A stretch of DNA of 64,000 nt from Pristionchus mayeri (GCA_036245805.1 BTRK01000004.1:23698619-23762618), one strand, 5' to 3'; shown: positions 20,101 through 32,182, counted from the first letter of the stretch. The notes: a model not told the origin generated them from the sequence alone. A program made the numbers and translations.

Positions 20101-22490
20101 ATTGATGAACCCTCTTCCCTTGCCTATTGTTGAGTAAAGGGAGATGAGAAAGATAAGTGAGGTAGGCCGAACGAAGGGATCCTCACGCAAATGATAGGTC
20201 CCCTTAAGATATCTTTGCTCACTATTAGAGAGATATATAACCATCTTTACTCATACTATTCTTGAATAGCCCTTTGACCTTGTCTATCTGTCGTACCATC
20301 CCATCAATGAGTGGAATAGAGATGATGGTAGCAAGATGACTCTATCTTCTCCCCCTCTTTCTCGAGTCCCTCATTCCTTTTCCACTTTCGGAAGCTTCTC
20401 TGAGGTACTTGAGTGCGCAGTCTCGAATCAGACTAATCATCGGCCACTATTCACAATCAAATCCCTCCCTCTCCATTCTAGGAACTCGAGACAATTCGCA
20501 TAGGGCTCATTCCCCTCATAGTATCTTTGACTGCGAAAGTGGCTGCTTCCTCTATTCATTTGAATGCGCCCATTGAACTCTCCGTTCAATTCCTCAGGGA
20601 GACAATCGGAGGGGACTAAACAGATAAGAGATGACATCAATTAACATGCAACAAAGGGAACGGGAGGATGAGGGTACCCCCCCCCCCCCCATCCCCTACC
20701 CGACCCCCTATCAATCTGAATGGGCGACGAGTGATAGATGGTTCTTTCTGCCACCCATATATCGCGCCTCTCTAGACAGGTCTGAGATAGATGTGGGAGG
20801 AGACTTCAGACCTTTCACAGATCCCACTTCATCAAACCAAGCAAGATCCATCCCAAATCGAGGGTTACAAAAGTATGAGAGTGGACGAAGAAAGGACAGA
20901 GAGAAGAATGAGATGCAGTATCGAGAATACTAAGAGGAACGCGCTGTCTTCCGACCACACACTATTCATTTCATCTTTACATTTAATTGTTTTAAGTATA
21001 TTTCTCTCTTTGAAGAAATGAGAGTAGGAGAGGGAGTAAACAAAACAAAAAAGCGAGAGGCTACTCCTCTATTCCTCAAGGGAAAACGAGACTACGCCGA
21101 TTGGACTATTTGATAATACTCTGCATCTTTCCTATGGCGTAGTTTGCCTCTTTAGGGGAAATGTCGCATCGAAAGGAAAGAGGGAGAAGCACTCATGTTT
21201 AGACTAACCAACACAAATCATGTTGAGGGAAGGGGGAGGGGTCATACTTTGAGAGGCATTTAGTCCCATTCTGAGGCACTAAATGATGAGCTTGTGATGG
21301 AAGGATGTGTTGGGACAATGAATAATGGAGAATGCGGGAGAAGAGAAGATTGAGATGAATGGAGGCTAGATCAAAGAAAAGAGTTCTACCACAATGCAAT
21401 GAGGTAAGAAAACAAAGAAATGGAGAATAAAAAGGGATGATAAACTGACATGCTGATGTGATGAAGGCCTCGTTCAAGCTCTTCACAGTTCTCTCTCCTT
21501 TTCCGACTGCGTAACAATGGCATCTCTCCTCATTACCCTCCCCCGTCTTGCTGATATTCATACTCGACTGTAGATATGGAGTACTCGTGTCTTCGTGTAT
21601 TCCCTCCATTGACCACTGACGAGATTCCTCCACCTCAACCATTCATTCAACACTATTCCTCGTTGCATAATCAGCCAGGTTGAGAGAGAGGGCACAAAAA
21701 ATGTTCGGTGCGCACAGTTTGAGGGCTTCTCCCCCTTTCCTTTATTTAGTCCACTACCCATCTCATCCATACGAACCCTTGCCCATAGATGGAGAGACTC
21801 CCTCGGAAAGAGATGATTCAAGAGAGGCAAGAGAAGGGGAGATCATTCACCCCGATCGTATAGAAGGGTAAGGAAGAGAAAGGAGCGAGTTACAAGATTA
21901 AAACATCTCCTCTAGCAGCTGACAATAAGAAGAAAGATGAGAAGAGAATGAGATAGATCAAGTGAAGACCTGGGCAGAAGTATCCCTCCCTCAGCCATTA
22001 GAAGCAAAACGAGGCCACATCTACTAGGCAGATTCCAAAAAACTCGATTATCGAACGTGCTAGCAATCCCCCCCCCCCCCCCCCCCACCACCATTCGCAA
22101 CAAATCTTTATAATTCTGGGAGTGTAGACTATATAGTTGAAAAATAGTCTAAGATTAATTTGTATTAGAAAATTTTAGAAATAATATTCATACGGGCTTG
22201 TTATCGCAATTTCCGTGATGCTACTACAAGCATACTCAACTCATCTATGAATTGTGCACTGAATCCACTCACCCATTTATGATTGCATCGGAATCGAATG
22301 GAGATGGCATTGATAGCAGTGCATGATAGCACAAATGGTTCATTACGAAGAATGAATCCAGCAGAAGGAAATGATGTGATCACGACTTCTCCTGGGGGAG
22401 AAGACTCGTTCGAGAGGAAACATCCAAGAATGGCTCACCAGCTGGTATTAAAGATGGAAGGAAGAGGAGCAGAAACGAAGTATAGTTCAT
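14125..22490 (-). CDS. unc-5: UNC-5 netrin receptor, apparently complete
   Basis: Eighteen phase-consistent exons (5' to 3'): 22490-22439, 22391-22273, 21633-21450, 18975-18848, 18777-18627, 17788-17671, 17628-17568, 17520-17339, 17295-17129, 15975-15841, 15772-15705, 15661-15560, 15518-15410, 15357-15189, 15140-15054, 15008-14910, 14865-14559, 14403-14125. Together 838 codons plus stop, close to or slightly below the family norm. Order: signal peptide (MNYTSFLLLFLPSLIPA), Ig (about 18-118), Ig (119-211, GGNYVCIAKNVAGS), two TSP1 repeats (GGWSEWTDW, GGWSEWERWSECSSEC; to about 331), TM (about 346-371), juxtamembrane tyrosine-containing stretch (SGYARCEVIG, NYATVYDY), ZU5 (from GGRLS, about 485), UPA (KLLLCARP), and death domain (ERDWMSLARSLG to the stop). 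It is a plasma-membrane receptor for netrin-guided axon repulsion. Least certain are the acceptor at 21633 and the direct join 17129 to 15975. Many introns are 41-53 nt; the large ones carry MITEs. Confidence 0.9.
15976..17128. other. unc-5 intron between TM and cytoplasmic exons
   Basis: The flanking exons join in phase without an intermediate exon. A small optional exon of 3n length could be missed in the pyrimidine-rich stretch 16070-16330, where an unsupported frame (LTDYASAFSSPL) was seen. The intron contains a TA-flanked MITE (16381-16524) and a C-run at about 16683. Confidence 0.5.
16381..16524. mobile_element. small TA-flanked MITE in unc-5 intron
   Basis: Starts cgtcggatgagaac and ends gttcttatccgacc, flanked by TA (16379-16380 and 16525-16526). 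An extra internal copy of the terminal motif (gttctcatccgacg) precedes the right end. No coding capacity. Confidence 0.65.
17789..18626. other. unc-5 intron between Ig2 and TSP1
   Basis: Pyrimidine-rich on the plus strand, with runs of G (about 18267-18276). No exon, RNA gene or clear element recognised. It is a normal-phase intron (phase 1) joining Ig2 to the first TSP1 repeat. Confidence 0.6.
19064..19506. mobile_element. 443-bp MITE with CAGAAA repeats in unc-5 intron
   Basis: Starts ggggataagacatttcgg and ends with its exact inverse. Both arms carry multiple cagaaa/tttctg words in a loosely periodic pattern. No obvious target duplication was found at its edges. Confidence 0.75.
19550..20057. 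mobile_element. 508-bp MITE with 8-bp target duplication
   Basis: Starts gggtagtggacaaaacggca and ends with the inverse; arms extend about 180 bp. Flanked by an exact 8-bp duplication gggacgag at 19542-19549 and 20058-20065. An 8-bp duplication suits hAT or a similar superfamily; the terminal sequence alone does not decide. Confidence 0.8.
20437..20615 (-). CDS. possible alternative terminal exon within unc-5 intron, unrecognised
   Basis: A reading frame of 58 codons plus stop opens right after a good acceptor (tatctgtttag) and needs two bases to complete the first codon. This is exactly the phase offered by the upstream unc-5 exon ending at 21450. It encodes PSDCLPEELNGEFNG..., including YYEGNEPYANCLEFLEW, and stops at 20439-20437. 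If used, it would give a truncated secreted product with the first Ig domain only. It could equally be part of another gene or chance. No family recognised. Confidence 0.25.
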
Positions 22491-23283
22491 TGAGACTACT
22501 CTCCACTACATACCGAATACAACGAATTTTGGGGAGATTAAAGATAGTGTCCTCTGTGGGGGTAGAGTAGCGTGAAAGGGTGGAGAGAGAAGAGGAAAGG
22601 GGGGGGGGGGAGGAAGATGGTGGAGGGGGGCGGAGTCCTGATCCTTTGGGGGGGGGGGGGGGTGGGGTGGTATCAAGTGACTCCACCCACTATCAAGAGC
22701 ATACAGAAGACATCTGGAGGCTCGAAAAAAGAGGAAGAAGTCTTTTCGCAATTTCCTATTTCTCATCTATAATTGTACGTGAGAGGTTTAGTCACTCAAT
22801 TCGCTAGTTTCAAATTCTCTTTCACACACACTTCAATGCATCATTTGATCAAGGCAACGTACATACTTGTATCATACTTGCCAAAGATCAACCTAGATTA
22901 TTTCCAATCTTTTCGATGACGATTTTTACTTGATCCAATTGACGACATATAAAAAATATACACGGTGTTTTACTATTAAATGAAACATAATATTTTTATC
23001 GACTCAATTTGCCGTTTAAACAATTTACTCAATATGATAAGTACATGTCAGGAAATGTTTATTAATTGCTTTAGTTACAATGATAAAATAGAGCATATTT
23101 TGTCTAGCGAAACTACGATAACTATTATTTTTTTCAGATTTCAACATATGATCGATTGAAAATCTTTACCGACTTTTGAACTAAAAATGAATCATATTCT
23201 ATGCCCAGAATTAGACAAGCAGAGAAGAACTCCTGCTTGAGATCTCATCTTGCCTGCCTTACTGTTAAAAAGACTGGCTTGTA
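22491..23283. promoter_or_regulatory. upstream region of unc-5
   Basis: This region lies directly upstream of the unc-5 ATG on the minus strand and should hold the promoter or 5' UTR. It contains purine/pyrimidine low-complexity tracts with G-runs (22599-22662) but no recognised core motif. The proline-rich frames here arise from the homopolymers. Confidence 0.35.
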
Positions 23284-24911
23284 TATAACACGGGTCTCCT
23301 GTAAAAACGTAGGAACGCTGGACCCTAGAAATATTTTACGTCATCGATTTTTACTAAACTTGATTTATGGACATCATTGGAGGTTAGAATAAGGCCTATC
23401 CACCTGGTTTGCTCAAATTTGCACATTATCGATTTTTGTGATCTACCAATAGAAATTGACTTTTCTCATTCAATTTTCATCGTACAGCGAACTTTCTCAT
23501 TTTTTTTCTCATTTTGCTCCAAATAGAGAGATCTACAACTTTCTCAGCGCGAGACAAGCGAATTAATCACGTCTTCATTGCGAAAATTGCGAAAAACTGA
23601 ATTTTGTGACGAGAATATCGATTTTCTGGCTTCGTATACCTAAAACGCAATCGTTTTTATTCTTGATATGGAATCTCCATTCAAAATTAGGGGGAGTCTA
23701 TGTTGACCATTTTTCATATTTCTGTCCCTTCACTATTGATTTACTATGGGGGATTACAGACAATTCCGGACTTGGTTATTTTTTGAAAGATTTCGTGTTT
23801 TGGTCGTATTTCGGTTCAACGTGGTTCAATCGAGCAATCAAAAAAAGCAATCGATAGCTCTCAAAAAGTTCTACAACTTCCTCTAAGTGAAGTTATTTTA
23901 AGAAAACTGTCTTAAACGGGTAAAATTGAGATATTTCAGCAACACATATCGCATGAAAAGCGTTTTCACACTAGTTTTGCATCTTAACAATGTTTCCGGA
24001 GATTTACGATCAAGTTTCAAGCTTTTTACCGTGGGGAGAAGCACGATAAAACCCCGTGCGACGATTGAAATGTGAATATCATCTATAAATGGAATAAATG
24101 AGAGGTATGGAGACGAAACTTTCATGAATTTGAGCGGCAATGACATGAAAAAATGATCATAAATGTCCAGAAACATTGTTAAGATGCAAAACTAGTGTGG
24201 AAACGCTTTTCATGCGATATCTGTTGCTAAAATATCTCAATTTTGCCCGTTTAAGACAGTTTTCTTAAAATAACTTCAAAACGAAGAATTCTAGCGATTG
24301 GTATCACTTAGAGGAAGTTGTAGAACTTTTTAAGAGCTATCGATAGCTTTTTTGAATGCTCGATTGAACCACGTTGAACCGAAATACGACCAAAACACGA
24401 AATTTTTCAAAAAATAACCAAGTCCTGAAACGTCTGTAATCCCCCATAGTAAATCAATAGTGAGGGGACAGAAATATGAAAAATAGTCAACATAGACTCC
24501 CCCTAATTTTAAATGGAGATTCCATATCAAGAATAAAAACGATTGCGTTTTAGGTATTCGAAGCCAGAAAATCGATATTCTCATCACGAAATTCAGTTTT
24601 TCACAATTTTCGCAATGAAGACGTGATTAGGTCGCTTGTCTCGCGCTGAGAAAGTCGTAGATCTCTATATTTGGAGCAAAATGAGGAAAAAAATTTCGCT
24701 GTATGATAAGAATTGAATGAGAAACGTCAATTTCTAGTGGTAGATCACAAAAATCGATAATGTGCAAATTCGAGCAAACCAGGTGGATAGGCCATATTCT
24801 AACCTCCAATGATGTCCATCAACCAAGTTTAGCAAAAATCGAAGACATACAATATTTTCAAGTAGCAAAAGCTGCGAGTTTTCCTACACTTTTACAGGAG
24901 ACCCGTGATAA
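23284..24911. mobile_element. 1.6-kb foldback element (CGGGTCTCCTG ends)
   Basis: The left end acacgggtctcctgtaaaa and the right end ttttacaggagacccgtg are inverted. The arms match almost throughout (for example ggtagatcacaaaaatcgat and its inverse), with the axis near 24090. The termini resemble those of 42241-43756. No transposase. Confidence 0.8.
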
Positions 24912-26778
24912 CAGAGGAAATCTGAGAGAACCGAGATACGTCCGTACAACGAAAACCTAACCTATGCTGGAAATGTGTCGCTATGGGTACTTTTTCACGT
25001 AGATCACGAAAATAGACCTTAGGAAGCGGTATCACTGCCCCCTCATTTCCTGTAGCGCGCCTCAACGGCGAGATCGGTTTTTCTAAATTTTGAACGGCTC
25101 ATCCAAACCCGTACATATATAGTAATTCTGAAAGATCTCATCGAGATGAGCATTTTACCTGCTGGAAGTGAAGGGCTAGCTCATCTGCGAAAAAAGTTAC
25201 GGTAATTTGAATGTTCAAAATTGATGCCCTGAAAAAATAGTGTCCGATAACAATCCAATTTTCTTTTCATTCCATTCAGCATACAATTTTACCCCTGCGC
25301 ACAAATTTAAATGAAAATCGGGTGTGGCGTATGGAACGAAATTTTCAAAAGAATATAGCGATCTCGAGATTTTTTGGTCAAAAAATACGATATTTTACTC
25401 CTACAAATTTTCTTTCACGTTTTGGTGAGGAGATATGTGCGAATGCGTTTTCAACGGGTCGAAATACGTCAGAAAAACTTTAACTCGGCTTATTCTGAGA
25501 TTTTTGATTTTTGGCCTCAAAAACACCGAGAAATCCCTGCTTTTGAGGCCAAAAACCAAAAATGTCAGAATAAGGCGAGTTAAAGTTTTTCTGACGTATT
25601 TCGTCTCGTAGAAAACGAATTGCTACATATACAAGAAACTGAAAGTTTTTTTGACTGGCGCTTTCGATTCGAATGAGATTTTGAAAGTATCTGTGCAATC
25701 GAAATAGAAGGTCATTACACTAAAAAGATTTCAGAAATTTCCAGAAGAACAATTTTTACGACCACAAATATGGTGTTGGTCTCTTTGTCCGTCCACGTAC
25801 CGTAACCTGGGCGTGGCGTTGGAGCAGATGGTGTGTCAGCCTCATGATTTCATCGGAAGGTGGATGGAAATCATCGATACCATGTTACTACAGTAACCAA
25901 TGCCTACTGTATACCAGTGCGCTGGGTCACAGGTTGGGTCAGATTCATGATTTTGTCTGCGGATGGATGCAAAAAAGCGTGATCACCATGATTTTGCAGA
26001 CATTTTGCAGCATCCAAATGGGATTATTTTCTAAATATTCAGGGAACTTTAAAAGAGGCGTAGTTGCCCACTAGTTACTACTATACCTTACTCCATAAGA
26101 ATTTCTTTCCTAGAGCAACTAGAAGGCTGAAATTTTGCCAGCGTGTGTGCCTACACTCTATTTAATGATTACACACTCAAAAACAAGCAAAACAATTGAA
26201 GAATCACGAAAAAACTGTGTCTGTAAGTTTGTTCGTTCATGTGCTACGGTAATTTGGCGCTCCTGTGAGCTACACCTTACCGATTGAGCTCTAATTTGGG
26301 TATAATGGTGGCAGTTGCCCAAACTATCGATTGCAAACATAAAAAGTTAGTTTATTTAGAAAAATGTGAGAAAAACGCGAAAAAGTGGTGTGTACCTGTC
26401 CGTCCGTCCGTCCGTTTTTTTAAAAATTATAACTTTACGGTGATTCTTGCTTTATAACGATTAATAAAATACATAGTGACCTATGTTCATGGCCGAGTGG
26501 CTAAAGAAGTGGATTAGAAAACAGGAAAAATGCTTATCTCGACGAGATCTTTCAGAATTACTATTTACGGGGGTTTGGATGAGCCGTTAAAAATTTTAAA
26601 AAACCGATCTCGCCGTTGAGGCGCGCTTCAGGAAATGAAGGGTCAGAGACACCGCTTCCTAAGGTCGATTTTCGTGATCTACGTGAAAAAGTACCCCTAG
26701 GGACACATTTCCAGCATAGGTTAGGTTTTCGTTGTACGGACACTACAAGAATATCTCAATTCTCTCAGAATTCCTCTG
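24912..26778. mobile_element. 1.9-kb element with about 250-bp terminal inverted repeats
   Basis: The ends CAGAGGAAATCTGAGAG and the inverse of CAGAGGAATTCTGAGAG open arms that share cctatgctggaaatgtg, a cttaggaagcgg motif, cgccgttgaggcgcgc and the gagatcttt stretch. A second, shorter copy lies at 44354-45385. The interior includes an unrelated smaller hairpin (about 25440-25620). No coding capacity recognised. Confidence 0.75.
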
Positions 26779-28232
26779 ATAAGGGCGCTTTGATCTCACA
26801 CTATGGGCCTACTTTACCATTAGTGAAATTTGAGACCTCGCATCGTCCCCTTTTCAAAAATGAGATTTCTCGAAAATCCGAATATGATGGATCTACTGTA
26901 AGAATGCAGGAAGCCATGCGACAGGAAAAATTGTTGGTCAGAATTTCTGTCAAAACTAATAAGACTGGCACAAGTGAGGGAGGGCAGAACGATTATACAC
27001 TTCGTTTATCGAAATTTGTATGTTTTGTATTTATGACCATTGCTTCAAAGAGCATGGTCAGTTTTGACCTACAATGTGCGATTTTTTCCAAACAGTGCAT
27101 CATAGGGTAGTGAAACGGATTCCCGCAATATATTTTCGATGCCAGTTCTTATAGATATCATGAAAAATAACCTGTAATTTAAATTTCTCTAAATTATTCT
27201 CATAACTATTCGAATTTTATTGCATAGTCGAAAATGTTTAAATTGAGGAAGCCAGTTAGTTCATTTGCCATATTTCGGGCCTCCAGACACGCAGGGGTTG
27301 GATGAAGAAAAAAGAAGAGGGCCCAAAGTATAAGCAGGCGTAGTGTGGTGCGGCGAGATTTGCCAGAAAAATACTTTAATACGGTCGTCGAGAGCCAGAA
27401 ATACGGTAATCTTGGGCAAGTTCAACATGTTACCGCAATTTTGAGCAAAAGAGAGAAAGCGGGCGTGATCAGGCAACTAAGACTGAAACTTTTCGGCTCT
27501 ACGTTGTTGCAAATATTGATTTTCTATTATTTTCATTATTCCAGTTTAACTGATTAGAACCCGTTCTACTACATTGTTAAATAATATAAAAAGGCATTTT
27601 CAAGGGTGTTGGGTAACTTTAACAACCTTCAGGAAACCTCGAAATTATATTTAAATCACTTTTGAAAATTAACGGTCGCGATCGCGGTCGGCGCGTACGC
27701 GGTTTTATTGGTTCGACCGAGCGCGCGCGTTCAAACGCATACGCCATCCATCCCCTGCGTGCAGATACCGCTACTCAGTGGGGGGAATAAGAACTGCGAT
27801 TTTTGAACGAATATCTATTGAGCACAACGGAATATATGGCGGAGATAGATTACGATTTGGAGTCTTCAGTTTACATATCCTCATTCTCTAAATTGATAAA
27901 TAACATACAATTTTAAGTTGAGTGCGCATAAAAAATTCCACTTTCACAAGTAGCTTTTATAAAAATTATCATCTGGTGTATTAGGTTGTATAAATTAGGT
28001 CTTTTAAGCAGCGAAATGTTAGTATTCACTGGGGTGAGAATAGGAAAAGTAGATAAAGAAAAAAAAGGTCAATGTCGAAAAACGAAAAGTAATATATCGC
28101 GAGGTATCACTTCTTCATACCGGATGCCATTCCGTTGAATGGAGAGAGCTGCGAGATCTTGAAGACACGTGTACTTCCCTGGCGAGAGAGTTCATTACAA
28201 TATCATTCATTTCATCCCTCTCATATCATTAA
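26779..28232. other. repeat-derived sequence without recognised gene
   Basis: 26779-26900 is similar, inverted, to about 60537-60645 (caccaatggtaaagtag word). 27445-27618 matches the right half of the TTAA element at 30762-31010 and ends gggtaact before TTAA (27619-27622), so it is a truncated copy. 27670-27740 is unusually GC-rich. No exon recognised. Confidence 0.5.
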
Positions 28233-28449
28233 AGTTACCGGACGAGGACAAAATTGACCCCCTATTTTTTGTCCTCCATCGAATAGCCGATGGCTGACTT
28301 AGTTGAGCATGAATAAACAAAAATGCTAAAAATCAATAATAGCCTCAAGGGAAAGCAGGAAATGATCCGCGCTCTCTCACTTTTGCATACTCTCTCGTAC
28401 ACGCGACCAGATCAGGGTCAGATCAGGGTTTCGTCCTCGTCCGGTAACT
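28233..28449. mobile_element. TTAA-flanked MITE, copy 2
   Basis: Ends AGTTACCGGACGAGGAC and inverse, flanked by TTAA (28229-28232 and 28450-28453). The interior is in reverse orientation relative to copy 1 (ctctctcgtacacgcgac). Abuts the next foldback, sharing its TTAA. Confidence 0.85.
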
Positions 28450-29300
28450 TTAAGAGACCGTCCACAAGAGAACGTAACACCTGGGGTCACGGTTAGTCAA
28501 AAAATGAATTCCCTCCATATTTTTTTCTTGAAGTAAGTGACACAGTGAAACCTCAATGATGGTGTGGAAAAAAGTCGGCCGTCAAGACGCAGAGTGACAC
28601 TCAAGAATTTGCGGGAAAACATCCGTTCGAATCCACCGCATAGCCCAGCGAACGATAAACTTAGGGCATGCCGTGGTGAGACCCGACTCTAATTTTGAAT
28701 TTTGGAAATTGTCCGTGGTCATTTCTAATTGTTTTGAAAATTAGTTGTATGTGCAAAATTGATATAAAGGTGATACCTAAATTATCAGCTAACTATTAAA
28801 ATTTTATTAAATTAAATATAGAAAGCCGTCTTTTGTCGCTGTATCCAGGACCAGGACCATGTCAGTCCAGGACCATGTCCGTGTTTTAATAAAAGGCAGT
28901 TAGTGATCGGAAGTGGCAATGGCGAGAGCGCAAAGAGGCAGACAACGCCGGCAGATTTGTGTTGGGGAGTTTCACTGTGAGTGACCAAAGTTAGGAATGT
29001 AGGAACCATTGGCCAAGGTCTGGGGTCGATTTTGAAAAAGATACCGTAACCCCTCATTTTTGAGGTCCAAAATATTTTTTTCTGTGAGTATTCGTTTTTA
29101 TAGATTTTCCGATGTAGTTTCTCACGTAGAGAACGAATTTCCATGCGAAAATGGTATCTTTTTCAAAATCGATCCCAGACCTTAGCCAATGGTGCCTACA
29201 TTCCTAACTTTAGTCCCTTACTTCAAGAAAAAAATATGGAGGGAATTCATGTTTTGACCAGCCGTGACCGCTCTCCGTTTTCTGGTGGACGATCTCTTAA
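28450..29300. mobile_element. 850-bp inverted-repeat element
   Basis: The ends ttaagagaccgtccac and gtggacgatctcttaa are inverted, and the inner arms repeat ctccatatttttttcttgaag in opposite sense. Not coding. Confidence 0.7.
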
Positions 29301-29922
29301 TTAAACCACAACTCCCTTAAAAATATAAAAAATAGCTTGTTCTTTTTCCGTTGGCACTTAATCGGTTTCTGTCCCAACTCCATATATGGTATATATACCC
29401 ATTTCTCACCCATTATTTCATCCTATTTTGTAAGCCATCCATTCCTCAATCACTTAGAAAACGACGAGCGATGGGCTAGGGAGCCAGAGTTTAAAACTGT
29501 ATTACAGAAATAAAATGATTCGAACAATTACACCACGTCCATCCTTAACACCGAAAATATGCGAAAACATGACTCCCCCGGCTATAGCTCTCTACGTTCT
29601 GGACCTGAATGGACACGCCCACTTTGTGACTTTTTTTCACGGCATTTCATGGTCCGAATTGCAGGTTGACGAAACGACTTACAGACCCCAAATCGAACAC
29701 GCCGAGATATACTCCCACTATCGCGGGAATAATTAAAAATTTGAATGATACCGTATCCATTCACGTTGAGTAAGGAGTGTTGGCATAGGACCAAAAATCA
29801 ATCGATATCAGGGTTTTTCAATGACTTTTTTTCCGCCTCCGGTCTTGTGTACGGCGGGCCAGGCGCGCGCACCTGGCCGCAACTTGGCGGTGGTGTAGTG
29901 GGCGGAGTTTTGGTTTTGACAA
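29301..29922. other. no recognised feature
   Basis: AT-rich sequence without splice-consistent exons or obvious inverted repeats. Confidence 0.4.
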
Positions 29923-30583
29923 GAAACTAAAACGAGGACGGGGCCGCATATTTGCATCACGCGAAGCCGCGCATTTTTACCGCTGTTGCCGCGCGTTTCT
30001 TGTATGTCGAATCTCGCACTTAATTTTCTTTTTATTTATTTTTAGTTGATCCTATTTTTATTTTTGTTGAAAGAAATGATTATAAATGATTCTTCAATGC
30101 AAATATATGACATCACACTATATTTTCTTCTTTATAATGGTTCGGAAACAGTACTTAGTGTGCAATATATCTTGCTGACATAATTCTTCAGAGTAAATGA
30201 ATGATACTCCCTTGTTTTCCATCCTCCCTTACCTTACGAAGCTCTTTTCAATTCAGGTTTCCGTTAGTAGAAGAGTGATACAAGGGGTCAATTCATCTGG
30301 CTCATAAACACGGTTAACTAGAACTCAATGGCTCTCTTAGGGCCATTTTTATACCAATACAAGTCAATTTCTTATTATGTAGATGAGTACTCGCGATTTC
30401 TTGAGTTATGGTCACGTCTTTAATTTTAAAACATAGTTGCTCCAAAGCAATTATTTAATGAAATGAATTAAATTACAATTTATCATAATATTTAATCAAA
30501 AATATACGATCAGTCGCCTAAAAATACGCGGCATCGCGTGATGCAAATATGCGGCCCCGCCCCCGTCCTCGTTTTAGTTTCTA
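29923..30583. mobile_element. 660-bp element with GC-rich inverted ends
   Basis: The left agaaactaaaacgaggacgg followed by ggccgcatatttgcat is repeated inverted at the right (atgcaaatatgcggcc ... cgtcctcgttttagtttct). The AT-rich interior contains no coding frame. Confidence 0.7.
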
Positions 30584-30664
30584 GTGCCGTGTTTTGAGCG
30601 TTGTGGTGTGATCCCACGTGCGCCCGCGCGTTCCTAATTTCACCATTGTGGAAATACAGGTCAT

Positions 30665-31090
30665 ACGTGGGCAGACGTTGCTGTTGAGTTTCTAAATCCG
30701 GGAGGGTGCCCACTAGTTCAGCCACAAAACCGGCAGTTTTTACCGAAACTAACACCCTTAAAGTTTCCCAAAACTCATTGAAATAATTTGAATTGGCGGG
30801 AGTGCCCTGATCACGACAAAACGAGCGAGAGAGTGTGTAAAAGGGAGAGAGTGGTCGTGATCAGGCAACTCAGATTCATACTTTGCGGCTCTACACTGGT
30901 GCAAATATTGAATTTCTATTATTTTTATAATTCCAGTTTAATTAATTAGAGCCCGTTCTATTACATTGTTAAATAATATAGAAAGGCATTTTCAAGGGCG
31001 TTGGGTAACTTTAAACTCGAAAAAACTATGATGAGCAAAGTCCAAAAACCGGGAGGGTTTTGCTGCTATCAGTGATGGTTCCCACGTTTG
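30665..31090. repeat. dispersed repeat interrupted by a TTAA element
   Basis: Second copy of the 2240-2460 repeat. It is collinear with that copy up to the TTAA at 30758-30761 and resumes at 31011-31014 (ttaaactcg), after the 249-bp insertion. Confidence 0.8.
30762..31010. mobile_element. TTAA-flanked MITE (249 bp) with empty site in window
   Basis: Begins agtttcccaaaac and ends gcgttgggtaact, flanked by TTAA. The intact repeat at 2334-2337 has a single TTAA at the same place. Its interior differs from the AGTTACCGG copies but carries the same terminal type. Confidence 0.85.
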
Positions 31091-31382
31091 GGCGTGGTCC
31101 ACGTACTCAAAAAATCGCGGTGTGTGACAACGTTTTGTAATTCAATGATATCCACATCGTGGAGCTGACAATGAGTGAGGCATCGCTATGTCGGTATATT
31201 CCCGCCGATGAGCTCTTCTCATACAACCACGTGGGTTTAACCATGGATAAAAACATGGCGTCGGCCAAGCCAATTGAATTTTTTTGCCGGGCTTACCGTA
31301 TGTTTCTGCGAATTTACATTTTGCACTTACACGTGCACTTAGCATCAGTAAGTGTGCACACTAAATGCGGGCTCAACAGCCG

Positions 31383-31455
31383 GTCCCTACACAACCCGAC
31401 CGCACGCGAGCTCTTGCGTCGCGGTTTGGTGTACGGAAGTCCGGTTGTGTAGGGG
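31383..31455. repeat. short hairpin
   Basis: ccctacacaacccgac at the left and gtccggttgtgtaggg at the right are near-inverses around a GC-rich loop of about 40 bp. Could be a short MITE. Confidence 0.45.
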
Positions 31456-31604
31456 TATCTATTCCACTTAATTTGTAATTTGCACAGCTGGCGCGCGTCC
31501 CTCGCCTGGAGAACTTTATTTGCATTGCGGAAAATATTTTAAGCCCCCGTGACAACCCGAGCGTTAGCAATTTAGATCATAAATATAAAATTAGATTCGT
31601 GAAA

Positions 31605-32182
31605 TTAAAACGTAAAAATCAAACCAATCATTATATTCTTGAAAATGTTGCCATTGTCGTTCTTTTTCTTCATAATCTCGATGGCAGTTTCATCGTCGTC
31701 ATTTCTGGTGTAAAGAGAAGCTCCCATGTCCAAGAGAAGCTTCACAATCGAAGTCCTCGAAAAAAAGATAATGAGATATTTCATTTGATTTTCTCAATAC
31801 TTAAAGTTACCGGACGAGGACGAAACCCTGATCTGACCCTGATCTGGTCGCGTGTACGAGAGAGTATGCAAAAGTGAGAGAGCGCGGGATTACGCTGATC
31901 ATTTCCGGCCTTCCCTTGAGGCTATTATTGATTTTTAGCATTTTTATATATTCATTCTCAACTAATTCAGCCATCGGCTATTCGATGGAGGACAAAAAAT
32001 AAGGGGTCAATTTTGTCCTCGTCCGGTAACTTTAAAGTAGAAGCACATACTTCACTTGCTTATTGGATACGATTATGTGTAACGGTGTCTTTCCTTCTTC
32101 GTCTTTCAATTGTGGATTCATTCCTGCTTTGAGGAGACTCTCGATACAGTAAGTCGATGGGAAATGAACGTCGTCCATCACG
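31605..32182 (-). CDS. ankyrin-repeat protein, 3' end
   Basis: Two exons are supported: 32182-32051 and 31755-31605 (stop). They join in phase through a Lys codon. Exon 1 reads ESLLKAGMNPQLKDEEGKTP followed by LHIIVSNKQVK, a classic ankyrin repeat; exon 2 reads SIVKLLLDMGASLYTRNDDD followed by ETAIEIMKKK, a second repeat, and a short tail. The protein is probably a binding scaffold; the partner is unknown. The intron (31756-32050) is 295 nt, of which about 230 is an inserted MITE, so the ancestral intron was about 65 nt. The 5' exons were not identified: the acceptor before 32182 (gttgcattttcag) shows that at least one is upstream, beyond 32184. Confidence 0.75.
31805..32031. mobile_element. 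TTAA-flanked MITE, copy 3, inside ankyrin-gene intron
   Basis: Ends AGTTACCGGACGAGGAC and inverse with TTAA at 31801-31804 and 32032-32035. Same orientation as copy 1. Confidence 0.87.

Noticed and set aside
22435..22807. Proline-rich and glycine-rich frames upstream of unc-5
   Set aside because: Low-complexity purine/pyrimidine tracts; they overlap the true signal-peptide exon in another frame.
26490..26520. tRNA-like A-box (ggccgagtggctaaag)
   Set aside because: No B-box or pairing acceptor stem at the expected distance.
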